In this document: positions 9,401 to 17,020 of the stretch, in pieces
Layout of the letters: every line of letters begins with the position of its first letter
How positions within the stretch are numbered: the first letter of the stretch is position 1
Assembly: GCF_023050945.1 (NCBI RefSeq)
Contig: NZ_JALKIM010000001.1
Span: 82,044 to 146,043 of the forward strand
Direction: 5' to 3'
Origin: Anaerobiospirillum sp. NML120448
Lineage (GTDB): Bacteria; Pseudomonadota; Gammaproteobacteria; Enterobacterales; Succinivibrionaceae
DNA length: 64,000 bases
Program-made: the position numbers and the translations under genes
The notes under the pieces: generated by a model
Seen by the model: only the letters and a program-made list of their open reading frames with translations
Told to the model about the DNA's origin: nothing
Database searches by the model: none

Positions 9401-9510
9401 CGTTTCATTAGCTAATGTTTTTGATAAATAAGACATTTTTCCCTAGCTAAATAATGATTTTGCTGATAGTCTTAGCACCCAAATATTAAGTTCTCTGCGG
9501 TAGAGGCACT

Positions 9511-10677
9511 ATGAGTCAAACAGCTCGTTTATTGTTAGTAATTGGACTATTTTGGTTTACCCAATACGTTTATGTTCCTTATACCACTCCTTTTTTACTA
9601 GCTCAAAAAGTCAGTGCTGATTTTGTTGGCTTAGTTGTGGGATTTTATGGAGCTATTCCTTTTTTTACTCGCCTTTTTGTCGGCATCTTTTCCGATAAAA
9701 TTGGCTATTACAAGCCTATGATTATTGTAGGGTGCGCCTCAGCAGCTGTAGCCTCAATAATACGTCTTTACCTACCTACAGGCATGGGATTTTTAATTGC
9801 CAATATTATTTCTGGCTTTTCCTCATCCATGTGGATGTGCTTTATTCTGTTCCATACCAAGACTTTAACTAAAGAAAATTTACAAAAGGGTATGGGCTAT
9901 GTATTAGCAGCTTGTAATGGAGGCATTCTTTTAGGCTTCTTTGCCTCTGCTACCTTATATGAACATTTTGGTATGTTCTTAATGTGTCTTTTATCGGTAT
10001 CAGGAGGCACTATTTCTACCATTATTTCATTAAGCCTCAAAGAACCACCTAATAATAATATCAATCCACCTAAAGTAAGTGAATTGTTGCATGTTGCCTA
10101 TAACAAGCGCTTATGGTTCTTTTCTGTCATTGGCATGATCCAACAAGGTATCTTGATGGGTACAGCCATGTCATTTTCTAATGAGGTAGCGCATAGTCTT
10201 GGAGCGTCAGCCTGGCAAATAGGTATTATGACCATGACTATGACAGCCTCATATACAGCCTCTAACTTGTTATCCTCAACTCATACTGCCATCAAAATTG
10301 GCCCAGGTATTTTAATGACCTTATCGCAAATTTGTATGGCTCTGTATTGCGTACTGATGGTAACAGTAGATAGTGTTTACGCCCTGATTCCTATTCAAAT
10401 ACTATTAGGAACTACAGGCGGCTTTGTGTTCTCATGGTGTTCTGCTGAGGCATTAAGTCAAATAGAAAGCTACCGCCGCTCTACAGCCTTAGGCATATTC
10501 CAATCTATGTTTGCCATTGGCATGACGGCAGTACCTATTGTTGCAGGTTATTTATTTGCCCAAACCTCATCTCTTAATAGTGCCTTCTTTTTCCAAGCAC
10601 TACTAGCCATCGCAGGCGCATTAGCTACGGCAATTTATTATGCTCGCCGTCGCCATCACAAGCGCACTGCCAAATAG
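9511..10677 (+). CDS. MFS transporter, substrate unknown (first of a pair)
   Basis: 388 residues, twelve predicted membrane segments. The MFS loop 2-3 motif appears as GIFSDKIGYYKPMI (about 58-71), and the second half repeats the topology after a short cytoplasmic loop (PPNNNINPPK). Several membrane helices contain conserved polar or aromatic residues but no signature that names a substrate. The next gene, 290 bp on, encodes a clearly related protein (same start ...FWF.QY.YVP, VSADFVGL versus VTADFVGL), so the pair arose by duplication. Each has its own terminator or promoter region. A role in export or uptake of a small metabolite is all I would infer. Confidence 0.85.
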   Translation: MSQTARLLLVIGLFWFTQYVYVPYTTPFLLAQKVSADFVGLVVGFYGAIPFFTRLFVGIFSDKIGYYKPMIIVGCASAAVASIIRLYLPTGMGFLIANIISGFSSSMWMCFILFHTKTLTKENLQKGMGYVLAACNGGILLGFFASATLYEHFGMFLMCLLSVSGGTISTIISLSLKEPPNNNINPPKVSELLHVAYNKRLWFFSVIGMIQQGILMGTAMSFSNEVAHSLGASAWQIGIMTMTMTASYTASNLLSSTHTAIKIGPGILMTLSQICMALYCVLMVTVDSVYALIPIQILLGTTGGFVFSWCSAEALSQIESYRRSTALGIFQSMFAIGMTAVPIVAGYLFAQTSSLNSAFFFQALLAIAGALATAIYYARRRHHKRTAK

Positions 10678-10709
10678 GCGCATCGCTAAAGCTAAATAAG
10701 CAAAACTAA

Positions 10710-10740
10710 CTAAGAGCTCTTAATTGAGCTCTTAGCTTAT
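10710..10740 (+). terminator. Terminator after the first MFS gene
   Basis: Perfect ten-base stem CTAAGAGCTC / GAGCTCTTAG with loop TTAATT, followed by CTTATTC. Further on, an 11-base direct repeat GCGCCACTAGA occurs twice at 10848-10869, of unknown meaning. Confidence 0.7.
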
Positions 10741-10970
10741 TCATGCACTAGATTTAGGCATAGTGCTATCTTGCGCTCCAAAACAAGGCATGATGTTTTT
10801 TATCCCTCTACAACACACCAATCAAACTCAATAACTATTGGCGCAAAGCGCCACTAGAGCGCCACTAGAGTGCCCTTAGAACGCTCCCCCTACTTTTCCT
10901 TGCTTACTTGCTTTGCTCAATTATCTTTCTAGAATAAGGGAGTCTTGTTTTTGTAGTTGAGGACTTATTG

Positions 10971-12173
10971 ATGAACCAAACAAATAAGTTGCTGGTAATT
11001 ATCGCTTTATTCTGGTTTGCCCAATACATTTATGTGCCAAATACAGCCCCATATTTACTGTCGCAAAAAGTAACTGCTGATTTTGTAGGTTTAATTGTAG
11101 GTCTATATGGCGGCGTGCAAATGACTTTGCGCTTTCCTTTAGGTATTAGCGCCGATCTCTTAGGCCGACATAAGCTTATTATTATTATCGGCTGTTGTTT
11201 TTCTGGTGGAGCATCCATTATCCGTCTCTTAGAAAGCAATGGTATGGGCTTTTTAGTAGCTAATATTTGCTCAGGTGTTGCCTCCTCTTTATGGGTAAGC
11301 TTTATGTTGCTCTACACCAAATATATAAGACCTGAGCACATGCAAAAGCAAATCGGCTACCTCTTTGCAGCAAATAACTTTGGCATTATGCTGGCTTTTA
11401 TTATGTCCGCTGTGTTTTTCCAATATTATGGCATGGACTTTTTATGTCTGTGCTCAGCCTTCTCAGGTGGAGCTGCGGTTTTACTTGCCTTAACTTTAAA
11501 AGAAAACGACCCTCAATATGCTCATTTAATGCCAGAGGAGAGCAACCATCAACGACCAGCGCTTATCGATCTTCTCAAAGTGGCTTTAAAAGGTCGTATA
11601 TGGTTCTTTGCCTTCTTAGCCAGTATCCAGCAAGGTATTACCATGAGTACCATTATGTCCTTTTCTAATGAGGCGGCATTACGTATTGGAGGCACCTCGT
11701 TTGAGATGGGTATTATGACAGTAGTATTCATCTTAATGAATGTAGTCTCTAGTTACTACTCAGGTAAACCTCCTTTTGACCGTATTTCCCAAGGCTTTTT
11801 AGTAAGCTCGGCTCTAGCTTTACTGGGTTTATATTGCTTCTTATCTGTAATGGTAGGAAATATTTACTTGCTCATAGTGATTCAAATTTTCTTGGGCTGG
11901 AGCTTTGGCTTTGTCTTCTCCATTGCTACTAGTGAGGCTATAGTAGGTATTGAAAAATATCGACGCTCCTCAGCTATTGGCTTATTTCAAGCACTCTTTG
12001 CTTTTGGTATGACTGTAGTGCCAATCATTGCAGGACGCTTAATTCAAATCAATGATGGCGACCTAACCTCAGCCTTTTACTTCCAAGGTTATCTATGTCT
12101 AATAGGCGTGATAGCCACCATCTATTTCTACTATAAGCAACACCAAGCCAATCATCACAAGAGCACAAACTAA
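10971..12173 (+). CDS. MFS transporter, substrate unknown (second of a pair)
   Basis: 400 residues from ATG 10971; GAGGA at 10959-10963 sits seven bases upstream, which favours this ATG over the TTG directly before it. Twelve membrane segments; the loop 2-3 motif reads GISADLLGRHKLII. It is a paralogue of the preceding transporter, sharing motifs throughout (AQYIYVPNTAPYLLSQKV; RSSAIGLFQALFAFGMT versus RSTALGIFQSMFAIGMT). The C-terminus is His/Lys-rich. Substrate cannot be inferred. Confidence 0.85.
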   Translation: MNQTNKLLVIIALFWFAQYIYVPNTAPYLLSQKVTADFVGLIVGLYGGVQMTLRFPLGISADLLGRHKLIIIIGCCFSGGASIIRLLESNGMGFLVANICSGVASSLWVSFMLLYTKYIRPEHMQKQIGYLFAANNFGIMLAFIMSAVFFQYYGMDFLCLCSAFSGGAAVLLALTLKENDPQYAHLMPEESNHQRPALIDLLKVALKGRIWFFAFLASIQQGITMSTIMSFSNEAALRIGGTSFEMGIMTVVFILMNVVSSYYSGKPPFDRISQGFLVSSALALLGLYCFLSVMVGNIYLLIVIQIFLGWSFGFVFSIATSEAIVGIEKYRRSSAIGLFQALFAFGMTVVPIIAGRLIQINDGDLTSAFYFQGYLCLIGVIATIYFYYKQHQANHHKSTN

Positions 12174-12590
12174 ACCTTATCCATAGTCTCAACTGCACCC
12201 CATCCATACTTGGCTCCTCATCATCCTAACTACTAGGAAAACAACTAGGCGGGCCAAGCTATGGATATACCACAGCAATTCCCACCACTGCCACAACTAC
12301 CATATAGCCTTGCTTAACTTTTAAGCAATCTAATATTAAGGAGGGGCAGAGCATTAAGCCCAGCAGGCGCAGCAAGTTCAGTTGGCTCAGTTGGCGCAGG
12401 CGCAGCGGTGCGGGCGCTGGAGCAAGTGCGAATGCGGAACGCAGCGAAGCAGGCGCAGCGCAGCAGTGCTAGTGCGGGCGCAAAAGCGCAGCGAAGCAAG
12501 CAGGAGCGAGTGCGAGTGCTGGTATGGGGGTGAGTGTTGGTGCAGTAAATGAGCTGCGAGGGTGGGATTTGGTTTTGGGTGGCCCAAAAA
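12174..12590. other. Non-coding stretch with a GC-rich low-complexity patch
   Basis: About 420 bp. The first part holds nothing I recognise. At about 12341-12560 the sequence turns GC- and purine-rich with scrambled short repeats of GCGCAGCGAAGCA and GAGCGAGTGCGAGTGC type, strikingly unlike the AT-rich surroundings. Open frames on the minus strand here are Ala/Cys/Arg-rich by-products of composition. No mobile-element ends or gene remnants were recognised. Confidence 0.4.
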
Positions 12591-12591
12591 C

Positions 12592-12616
12592 AAAAAAATC
12601 AGCACGATGGCTGATT
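12592..12616 (-). terminator. Terminator of the tRNA-Asn transcript
   Basis: On the minus strand: stem AATCAGC / GCTGATT with loop CATCGT and a seven-T run. It lies 15 bp beyond the 3' end of the second tRNA. Confidence 0.85.
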
Positions 12617-12630
12617 GTGATGGTTTATTT

Positions 12631-12706
12631 TGGCTCCTCCTACTGGACTTGAACCAGCGACATACGGATTAACAGTCCGCCGTTCTACCGACTGAACTAA
12701 GGAGGA
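12631..12706 (-). tRNA. tRNA-Asn (GTT anticodon)
   Basis: 76 bases including an encoded CCA end. Acceptor TCCTCCT pairs with AGGAGGA; the D-loop has AGTTCAGTCGGTAGAA, the anticodon loop ACTGTTAATC with GTT, and the T-arm GGTTCAAGTCC. It matches enterobacterial tRNA-Asn nearly throughout. It is identical to the copy at 12737-12812, and both sit in one transcript. Confidence 0.97.
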
Positions 12707-12736
12707 ACTCCAAAATAGATTTTGCTTTTGTTTGTT

Positions 12737-12812
12737 TGGCTCCTCCTACTGGACTTGAACCAGCGACATACGGATTAACAGTCCGCCGTTCTACCGACTG
12801 AACTAAGGAGGA
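12737..12812 (-). tRNA. tRNA-Asn (GTT anticodon), second identical copy
   Basis: Identical to 12631-12706 over all 76 bases including CCA, with a 30-bp spacer. It is promoter-proximal: a consensus-like promoter lies about 50 bp upstream. Confidence 0.97.
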
Positions 12813-12863
12813 ACTTCATCAAACAAAATTTTGCTTTCACACTAGCGTTTGAAAGCGATGCAC

Positions 12864-12892
12864 ATTTTACAAGGCAAGAGATGACCTGTCAA
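12864..12892 (-). promoter_or_regulatory. Sigma-70 promoter of the tRNA-Asn genes
   Basis: On the minus strand, TTGACA (12887-12892), a 17-base spacer, then TAAAAT (12864-12869). This is near-consensus with ideal spacing, and the predicted start is about 45 bases before the first tRNA. Confidence 0.85.
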
Positions 12893-12932
12893 CACTAAAA
12901 CAAAACTTTTTTTAAATTTTTGTTAAAAGTTG

Positions 12933-13832
12933 TTATTTAGCCTGACTCTTAGCCAAATAATTGTTGTTAATATTGAGGGAGCGATGACGTACTTGGACAT
13001 TAAAACCTCGCTCATTAAATTTATCAGCCAAGCTTTGAGCAATAAATACTGAGCGGTGGCAACCACCAGTACAGCCAATTGAGACAGTAAGATAACTACG
13101 ATTGCTAGATTCAATATCTCTTAGCCAATACATAATCATGTCATCAATTTGCTTGATATAAGTAAATACTGATGGATAGCGCTTGAAGAAGTCTTTTACA
13201 GGCTCGTCTAAACCTGTATAGGAGCGCAATTCTTTTTCCCAGTAAGGATTAGGCAAGAAGCGGGCATCAAAAACAAAATCAGCATCTTTGGCAATGCCAT
13301 ATTTAAAGCCAAAAGACTCAAAGACCATTACTAGATTTTTTTGAGGTGAGCCTAAAATTGAGGTTACAACCTCATTAGATAAGTCATGTACTGATAAGTC
13401 TGAGGTATCGATACGTAAGTCAGCATAGCCACAGAGGCTGGAAAGTTTAGTACGCTCTAATACAATGGCCTCGGACAAGGAGAGGTGGTTCTTGGAAAGA
13501 GGATGCAAGCGTCTTGTTTCTGAGTAGCGCTTAATTAAGACTTGATCATCGGCATCGCAATAAATCACAGTTGAGTGAATCTTAGGATTATCTTTAATAT
13601 TACCTATAAGATTACCCATGTAGCTTTCATCTTCAGGAATATTGCGAATATCGATTGATACTGCCAACTTAGGATAACGTTGAGGAGCAATATCAGTAAG
13701 CTCAGGCAAGAACAGCACAGGCAAATTATCGATACAATAATAGCCCAAGTCCTCTAAAGCTCTTAAAGCAACTGTTTTACCAGAGCCTGAGCGACCAGAA
13801 ATAATAACCAACTGAACTGTTGCCTTATCCAT
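12933..13832 (-). CDS. rapZ: RapZ, RNase adapter protein and P-loop ATPase
   Basis: 299 residues, family-typical. Walker A is GRSGSGKT (about 13-20), CIDNLPV follows, and the C-terminal half has the conserved SIGCTGGCHRSVFIA block. RapZ binds glucosamine 6-phosphate and small RNAs and presents GlmZ-type RNAs to RNase E, thereby tuning glmS and envelope precursor synthesis in enterobacteria; whether GlmY/GlmZ exist in this organism cannot be told here. It lies downstream of ptsN (78 bp gap), as in E. coli, but the pair is inverted relative to rpoN-hpf. Confidence 0.96.
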   Translation of the reverse strand: MDKATVQLVIISGRSGSGKTVALRALEDLGYYCIDNLPVLFLPELTDIAPQRYPKLAVSIDIRNIPEDESYMGNLIGNIKDNPKIHSTVIYCDADDQVLIKRYSETRRLHPLSKNHLSLSEAIVLERTKLSSLCGYADLRIDTSDLSVHDLSNEVVTSILGSPQKNLVMVFESFGFKYGIAKDADFVFDARFLPNPYWEKELRSYTGLDEPVKDFFKRYPSVFTYIKQIDDMIMYWLRDIESSNRSYLTVSIGCTGGCHRSVFIAQSLADKFNERGFNVQVRHRSLNINNNYLAKSQAK

Positions 13833-13910
13833 AGAACAAGCTACCTTTACTAAAACTGTTGGATATTAAGTATAAAACAATCTTACTCTGTTTGTATTAA
13901 GCATTGACTT

Positions 13911-14471
13911 TTAACTATTAATTGCATCGTTAATGAACTGCATAATGCTATTAGTAGCAGGAGAGGCACTACTTTTAACAGGTGAGCTCTTAAACTCTTG
14001 GCTTAATAAGGCATCAAGCTTTTGCAAAATTAAGATTAACTTACTATTATCCTGCCACACACGACGTATAGAGTTAGCCAGCTCAGTATTGTCTAACTCT
14101 TTACTAACAAAACGCAGCATTTGCTCCACATAGTCGTAGTCATCTTTAGGGGAAATGAAAAAGGCCAAAGCCACATCAACTCCCATATAGTCAGTATCTA
14201 CAGTGTTATAAGGCACTTCCTTATTGATAATAGTTAAAACAGCTAAAGACTGCTCAAGACCTGGCACTAAAGCATGAGGAATACCAATACCTTTAGCACA
14301 AACGGTAGAGCCCATAGACTCACGTTCATTAAGCGCTTGTAGTAATACTTCCTCTTTGATATCAGTAATAGCTGATACCAAGGTACAAATTTCCTCAAAC
14401 AGTCTTTTCTTGCTAAAACATGTTAAAGGAGATAATAGATAAGTCTGAGGAAGAATCTTAAACTGAGCCAT
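13911..14471 (-). CDS. ptsN: PtsN, nitrogen-related PTS enzyme IIA
   Basis: 186 residues, about 20 longer than E. coli PtsN because of a Ser/Pro-rich C-terminal tail (FKSSPVKSSASPATNS). The phosphorylatable histidine is His66 in KGIGIPHAL. PtsN is a regulatory phosphoprotein of the Ntr-PTS that affects potassium transport and stress responses. The partner npr and ptsP are not in the window. Divergent from the unknown gene at 14593. Confidence 0.93.
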   Translation of the reverse strand: MAQFKILPQTYLLSPLTCFSKKRLFEEICTLVSAITDIKEEVLLQALNERESMGSTVCAKGIGIPHALVPGLEQSLAVLTIINKEVPYNTVDTDYMGVDVALAFFISPKDDYDYVEQMLRFVSKELDNTELANSIRRVWQDNSKLILILQKLDALLSQEFKSSPVKSSASPATNSIMQFINDAINS

Positions 14472-14592
14472 AATGAACTACTTAAAATATCTATTTACTT
14501 TTAATCTTAAGCTTTCCAGTAAAAAAAGCTATTTTCTGATACTATAAAAAACCCTAAAGATCTCTTAAGAGCTTTATTATAAGCTCTGGAAA

Positions 14593-15720
14593 ATGCAAGA
14601 TGGGGTCTTCTTAATACCTGCAATATATTTTGGCCAAGGTTTCATATCAAGATCAGAGGAGCAAACCACAAGTTATTACCTTGGGTTTGGCAAAAATATG
14701 TCTTTATCTAAGCTCTATGAAAAATATTGTTCTGACAAAGTTCTAGGCAGCTTAACTAGCCTTAAAGATCTTAATCATTTAATTGATAATTATCTTAATG
14801 ATCCCCAATGGCCTCAAGAGCTGCATAGTAGTAGTAGTGACGACTTAGTGTGTTGTTTTGAAGCATTAGACTCTGATAAGAGCCAACAAAACTTACAGCA
14901 CTTTATCTCTTTGAGAATACTATACTACATTGTAGGCCCCGTCTTGGCAGATGCTTTATTGGCTAAGGTGTCAGCTCAAGAGCTCCTTGGTTCATGGAAA
15001 GATAAGCTTAATCTAACCGCACCAAACGATCTGGTGTTAGATGGCTTTGAAAGTAGCAAAGTTCTTAACAATATCATTGCTTTAGCTACCTTAAAACTTA
15101 CAGGCACTATTTGCCTCTCTCAAAAAAGCTATCATAGCGCTTTAGATCTTGAGGTTAATACCCTTAGTTTTAGCATGTTACAAAAATGCTCCATTAACAA
15201 GTTTATCGCTTTGGTGGACGAGCCTAGCAAAGAACAACCTCAATCAAGCTATAAGCAGCTAGAGCGCAGCTTTAAACAAGTTAAGCTGCAAAAAGGTGTG
15301 CTCTTTTTAAAATCTAACTGCAAGATTTTCTATGATGCTCAAGGCAACAGGTTGGTTAACCAAAGACCACACTACCTAAGCCACAATGCAGGCTATAGCA
15401 CTCTGACCTTAGCCGATGCCATTAACAAATACAAATGTGAGTTACTAAAGCTTAACCTTAACGATTTAAGCTCACAACAACTGTTGTTAACTACAACCCA
15501 TAAGGCCATTAAAAAGCATACTAAAGAGCTCTTGATCTTAATTAATGAACCTTTTACAGATCACTTTAATCTTTCTAATTTTAGCGTGGATGAGCTATTT
15601 AAACCTTGTACAAGCATGGTTACTCTCATCAAGAGCATGGCTCAACATAATCCTCAATTTAAGCCTGTAGTGCAGTTTGACTCCCATAGGCCAAATGAGC
15701 TTGCTCTTATCTTTTGTTAA
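14593..15720 (+). CDS. Unrecognised protein upstream of the TupA-like gene
   Basis: 375 residues from ATG 14593; an internal ATG at 14698 (MSLSKLYEKYCS) is an alternative start, and neither has a strong ribosome site. A weak promoter-like TATAAA lies near 14543. The protein looks soluble, rich in Leu/Ser/Lys, without signal peptide, membrane segment or a motif I can name. Coding quality is good: codon use matches neighbours and there are no frame breaks. It ends 20 bp before the next start, so the two genes are likely one operon. That context (glyco-repeat plus ATP-grasp protein) hints at polysaccharide or cell-surface metabolism, but this is inference only. Confidence 0.7.
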   Translation: MQDGVFLIPAIYFGQGFISRSEEQTTSYYLGFGKNMSLSKLYEKYCSDKVLGSLTSLKDLNHLIDNYLNDPQWPQELHSSSSDDLVCCFEALDSDKSQQNLQHFISLRILYYIVGPVLADALLAKVSAQELLGSWKDKLNLTAPNDLVLDGFESSKVLNNIIALATLKLTGTICLSQKSYHSALDLEVNTLSFSMLQKCSINKFIALVDEPSKEQPQSSYKQLERSFKQVKLQKGVLFLKSNCKIFYDAQGNRLVNQRPHYLSHNAGYSTLTLADAINKYKCELLKLNLNDLSSQQLLLTTTHKAIKKHTKELLILINEPFTDHFNLSNFSVDELFKPCTSMVTLIKSMAQHNPQFKPVVQFDSHRPNELALIFC

Positions 15721-15740
15721 ATATTATTTATTTTTTTACT

Positions 15741-16952
15741 ATGAATCTTAATCTTTCAATGCTTGAGAACAATAGTCTTGATGCTCAAGCTTTAGCCCAA
15801 ATCGTAAGAACCAGCCCTTATTTTGATGAGCAGTGGTATTTAGAGCAATATCCAGAAATTGAATACCATGAAGATGGTAATCCTGATGCTGCCTATCACT
15901 ATGCTAACTATGGCTATAAAGAGCAACGTTTGCCAAGCGTGCTTTTTGATGGCAACAAATACAGCCAATATCATAATTTAAAGGACATCAATCCTTTATT
16001 ACACTACATTGCCCAAGGCTGTCCTGGTGACTACCGTGCTCATAATTTAGAGCAAGGCTTGTTAGTGAAATTAAATGAAGGTGGCAACCTTACTAATAGC
16101 CAAAAAGCTTTATTACTTGAAGGTGGCTATAAGACTACTACTAACAAAGACTTAGATTTAGCAGCTACCCCTGCTACTTTGTCCGAAAAGTTTTATTTCT
16201 TGCGTGCTTTCCATTTAAATCTATGGGACAAGCACACTCCTTTATTTGATTTAAGAACTTTAAGCTCAACCTTACAAAACAACTATGGTTTTTCTCAAGA
16301 GCAGGCCCCAACTCCAGTAGCTTTGTTTGATAGTGCATCTGAGTTAACTCAAGAGCAATGGGATAAGCTACCAAACGCTTTTTACTTCTTATTTAATGGC
16401 CTAACTGCTACTACTATTAGCGTTAGCGATAAGCGTAAGGTCAAACTTAGTGAAGTTCATACTGTACTTGAGAATGTACAAAAGCAGTGTCAGAGCAATC
16501 TCTCTGAGCGTTTAACTGCCCAGGCTCAAGCTAAATTTGTGATTGGCTGTTTTGCTTTAACCAAAGCAGATCAAGAGCCAAGCCTTGAGTTCAATGTCTT
16601 ATGCACCAACGGCCAAGCCTCAACTATCTTAGTTTCTGGTGCTAACCGTGCATTAAATCTTTATGACCGTGACTTTAACTTATTAGGTTGCAGTTTAGCC
16701 AATGACTCCCAAGGCGCTCGCCCTGCTTTAGAGCAAGTAGAGAAGCCTAAGTGCTATGAGCAAATGTTAGAGCTTGCTAATAAACTAGCTGCTAATGTAC
16801 CTTGCTTAGCTGTGCGCTTTAAGGTCTTTAAAGATAGATTCTTCTGCCAAGAAGTTAGACCAGATCTTTACAATGGTAATTTCTTACTTACTAATGATTT
16901 TGATTTACGCTTAGGCGTTGCCTTCAATATTAACTACTTATTCAAGTCATAA
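15741..16952 (+). CDS. TupA-like ATP-grasp protein with N-terminal glycosyltransferase-associated repeats
   Basis: 403 residues from ATG 15741; no clear ribosome site, and the frame is open a few codons further. The N-terminal part (about 15-105) has two copies of the SPYFDEQWYLEQYPEI ... AAYHYANYGYKEQRLPS type repeat that accompanies many polysaccharide glycosyltransferases. The C-terminal half resembles TupA-like ATP-grasp proteins: EFNVLCTNGQASTILVSG, LYDRDFNLLG, then a helix (MLELANKLAANVPCLAVRF) and FFCQEVRPD. The central ATP-binding loop region is poorly conserved, so catalysis is uncertain. TupA-like proteins are thought to form amide or similar bonds in surface polymers. A good terminator follows. 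Confidence 0.65.
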   Translation: MNLNLSMLENNSLDAQALAQIVRTSPYFDEQWYLEQYPEIEYHEDGNPDAAYHYANYGYKEQRLPSVLFDGNKYSQYHNLKDINPLLHYIAQGCPGDYRAHNLEQGLLVKLNEGGNLTNSQKALLLEGGYKTTTNKDLDLAATPATLSEKFYFLRAFHLNLWDKHTPLFDLRTLSSTLQNNYGFSQEQAPTPVALFDSASELTQEQWDKLPNAFYFLFNGLTATTISVSDKRKVKLSEVHTVLENVQKQCQSNLSERLTAQAQAKFVIGCFALTKADQEPSLEFNVLCTNGQASTILVSGANRALNLYDRDFNLLGCSLANDSQGARPALEQVEKPKCYEQMLELANKLAANVPCLAVRFKVFKDRFFCQEVRPDLYNGNFLLTNDFDLRLGVAFNINYLFKS

Positions 16953-16982
16953 GAGTTATTATTGATCCCCTCATTACCAAAC

Positions 16983-17017
16983 AACCCTAAAGAAACAATT
17001 CTTTAGGGTTGTTTTTT
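16983..17017 (+). terminator. Terminator after the TupA-like gene
   Basis: Perfect 12-base stem AACCCTAAAGAA / TTCTTTAGGGTT with loop ACAA and then GTTTTTT. It also sits just beyond the convergent rpoH stop. Confidence 0.93.
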
Positions 17018-17020
17018 ACA

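Noticed and set aside
12314..12605. Ala/Cys/Arg-rich minus-strand frames near the tRNA genes
   Set aside because: They lie in a GC-rich low-complexity patch, overlap each other, lack ribosome sites and resemble no protein family.
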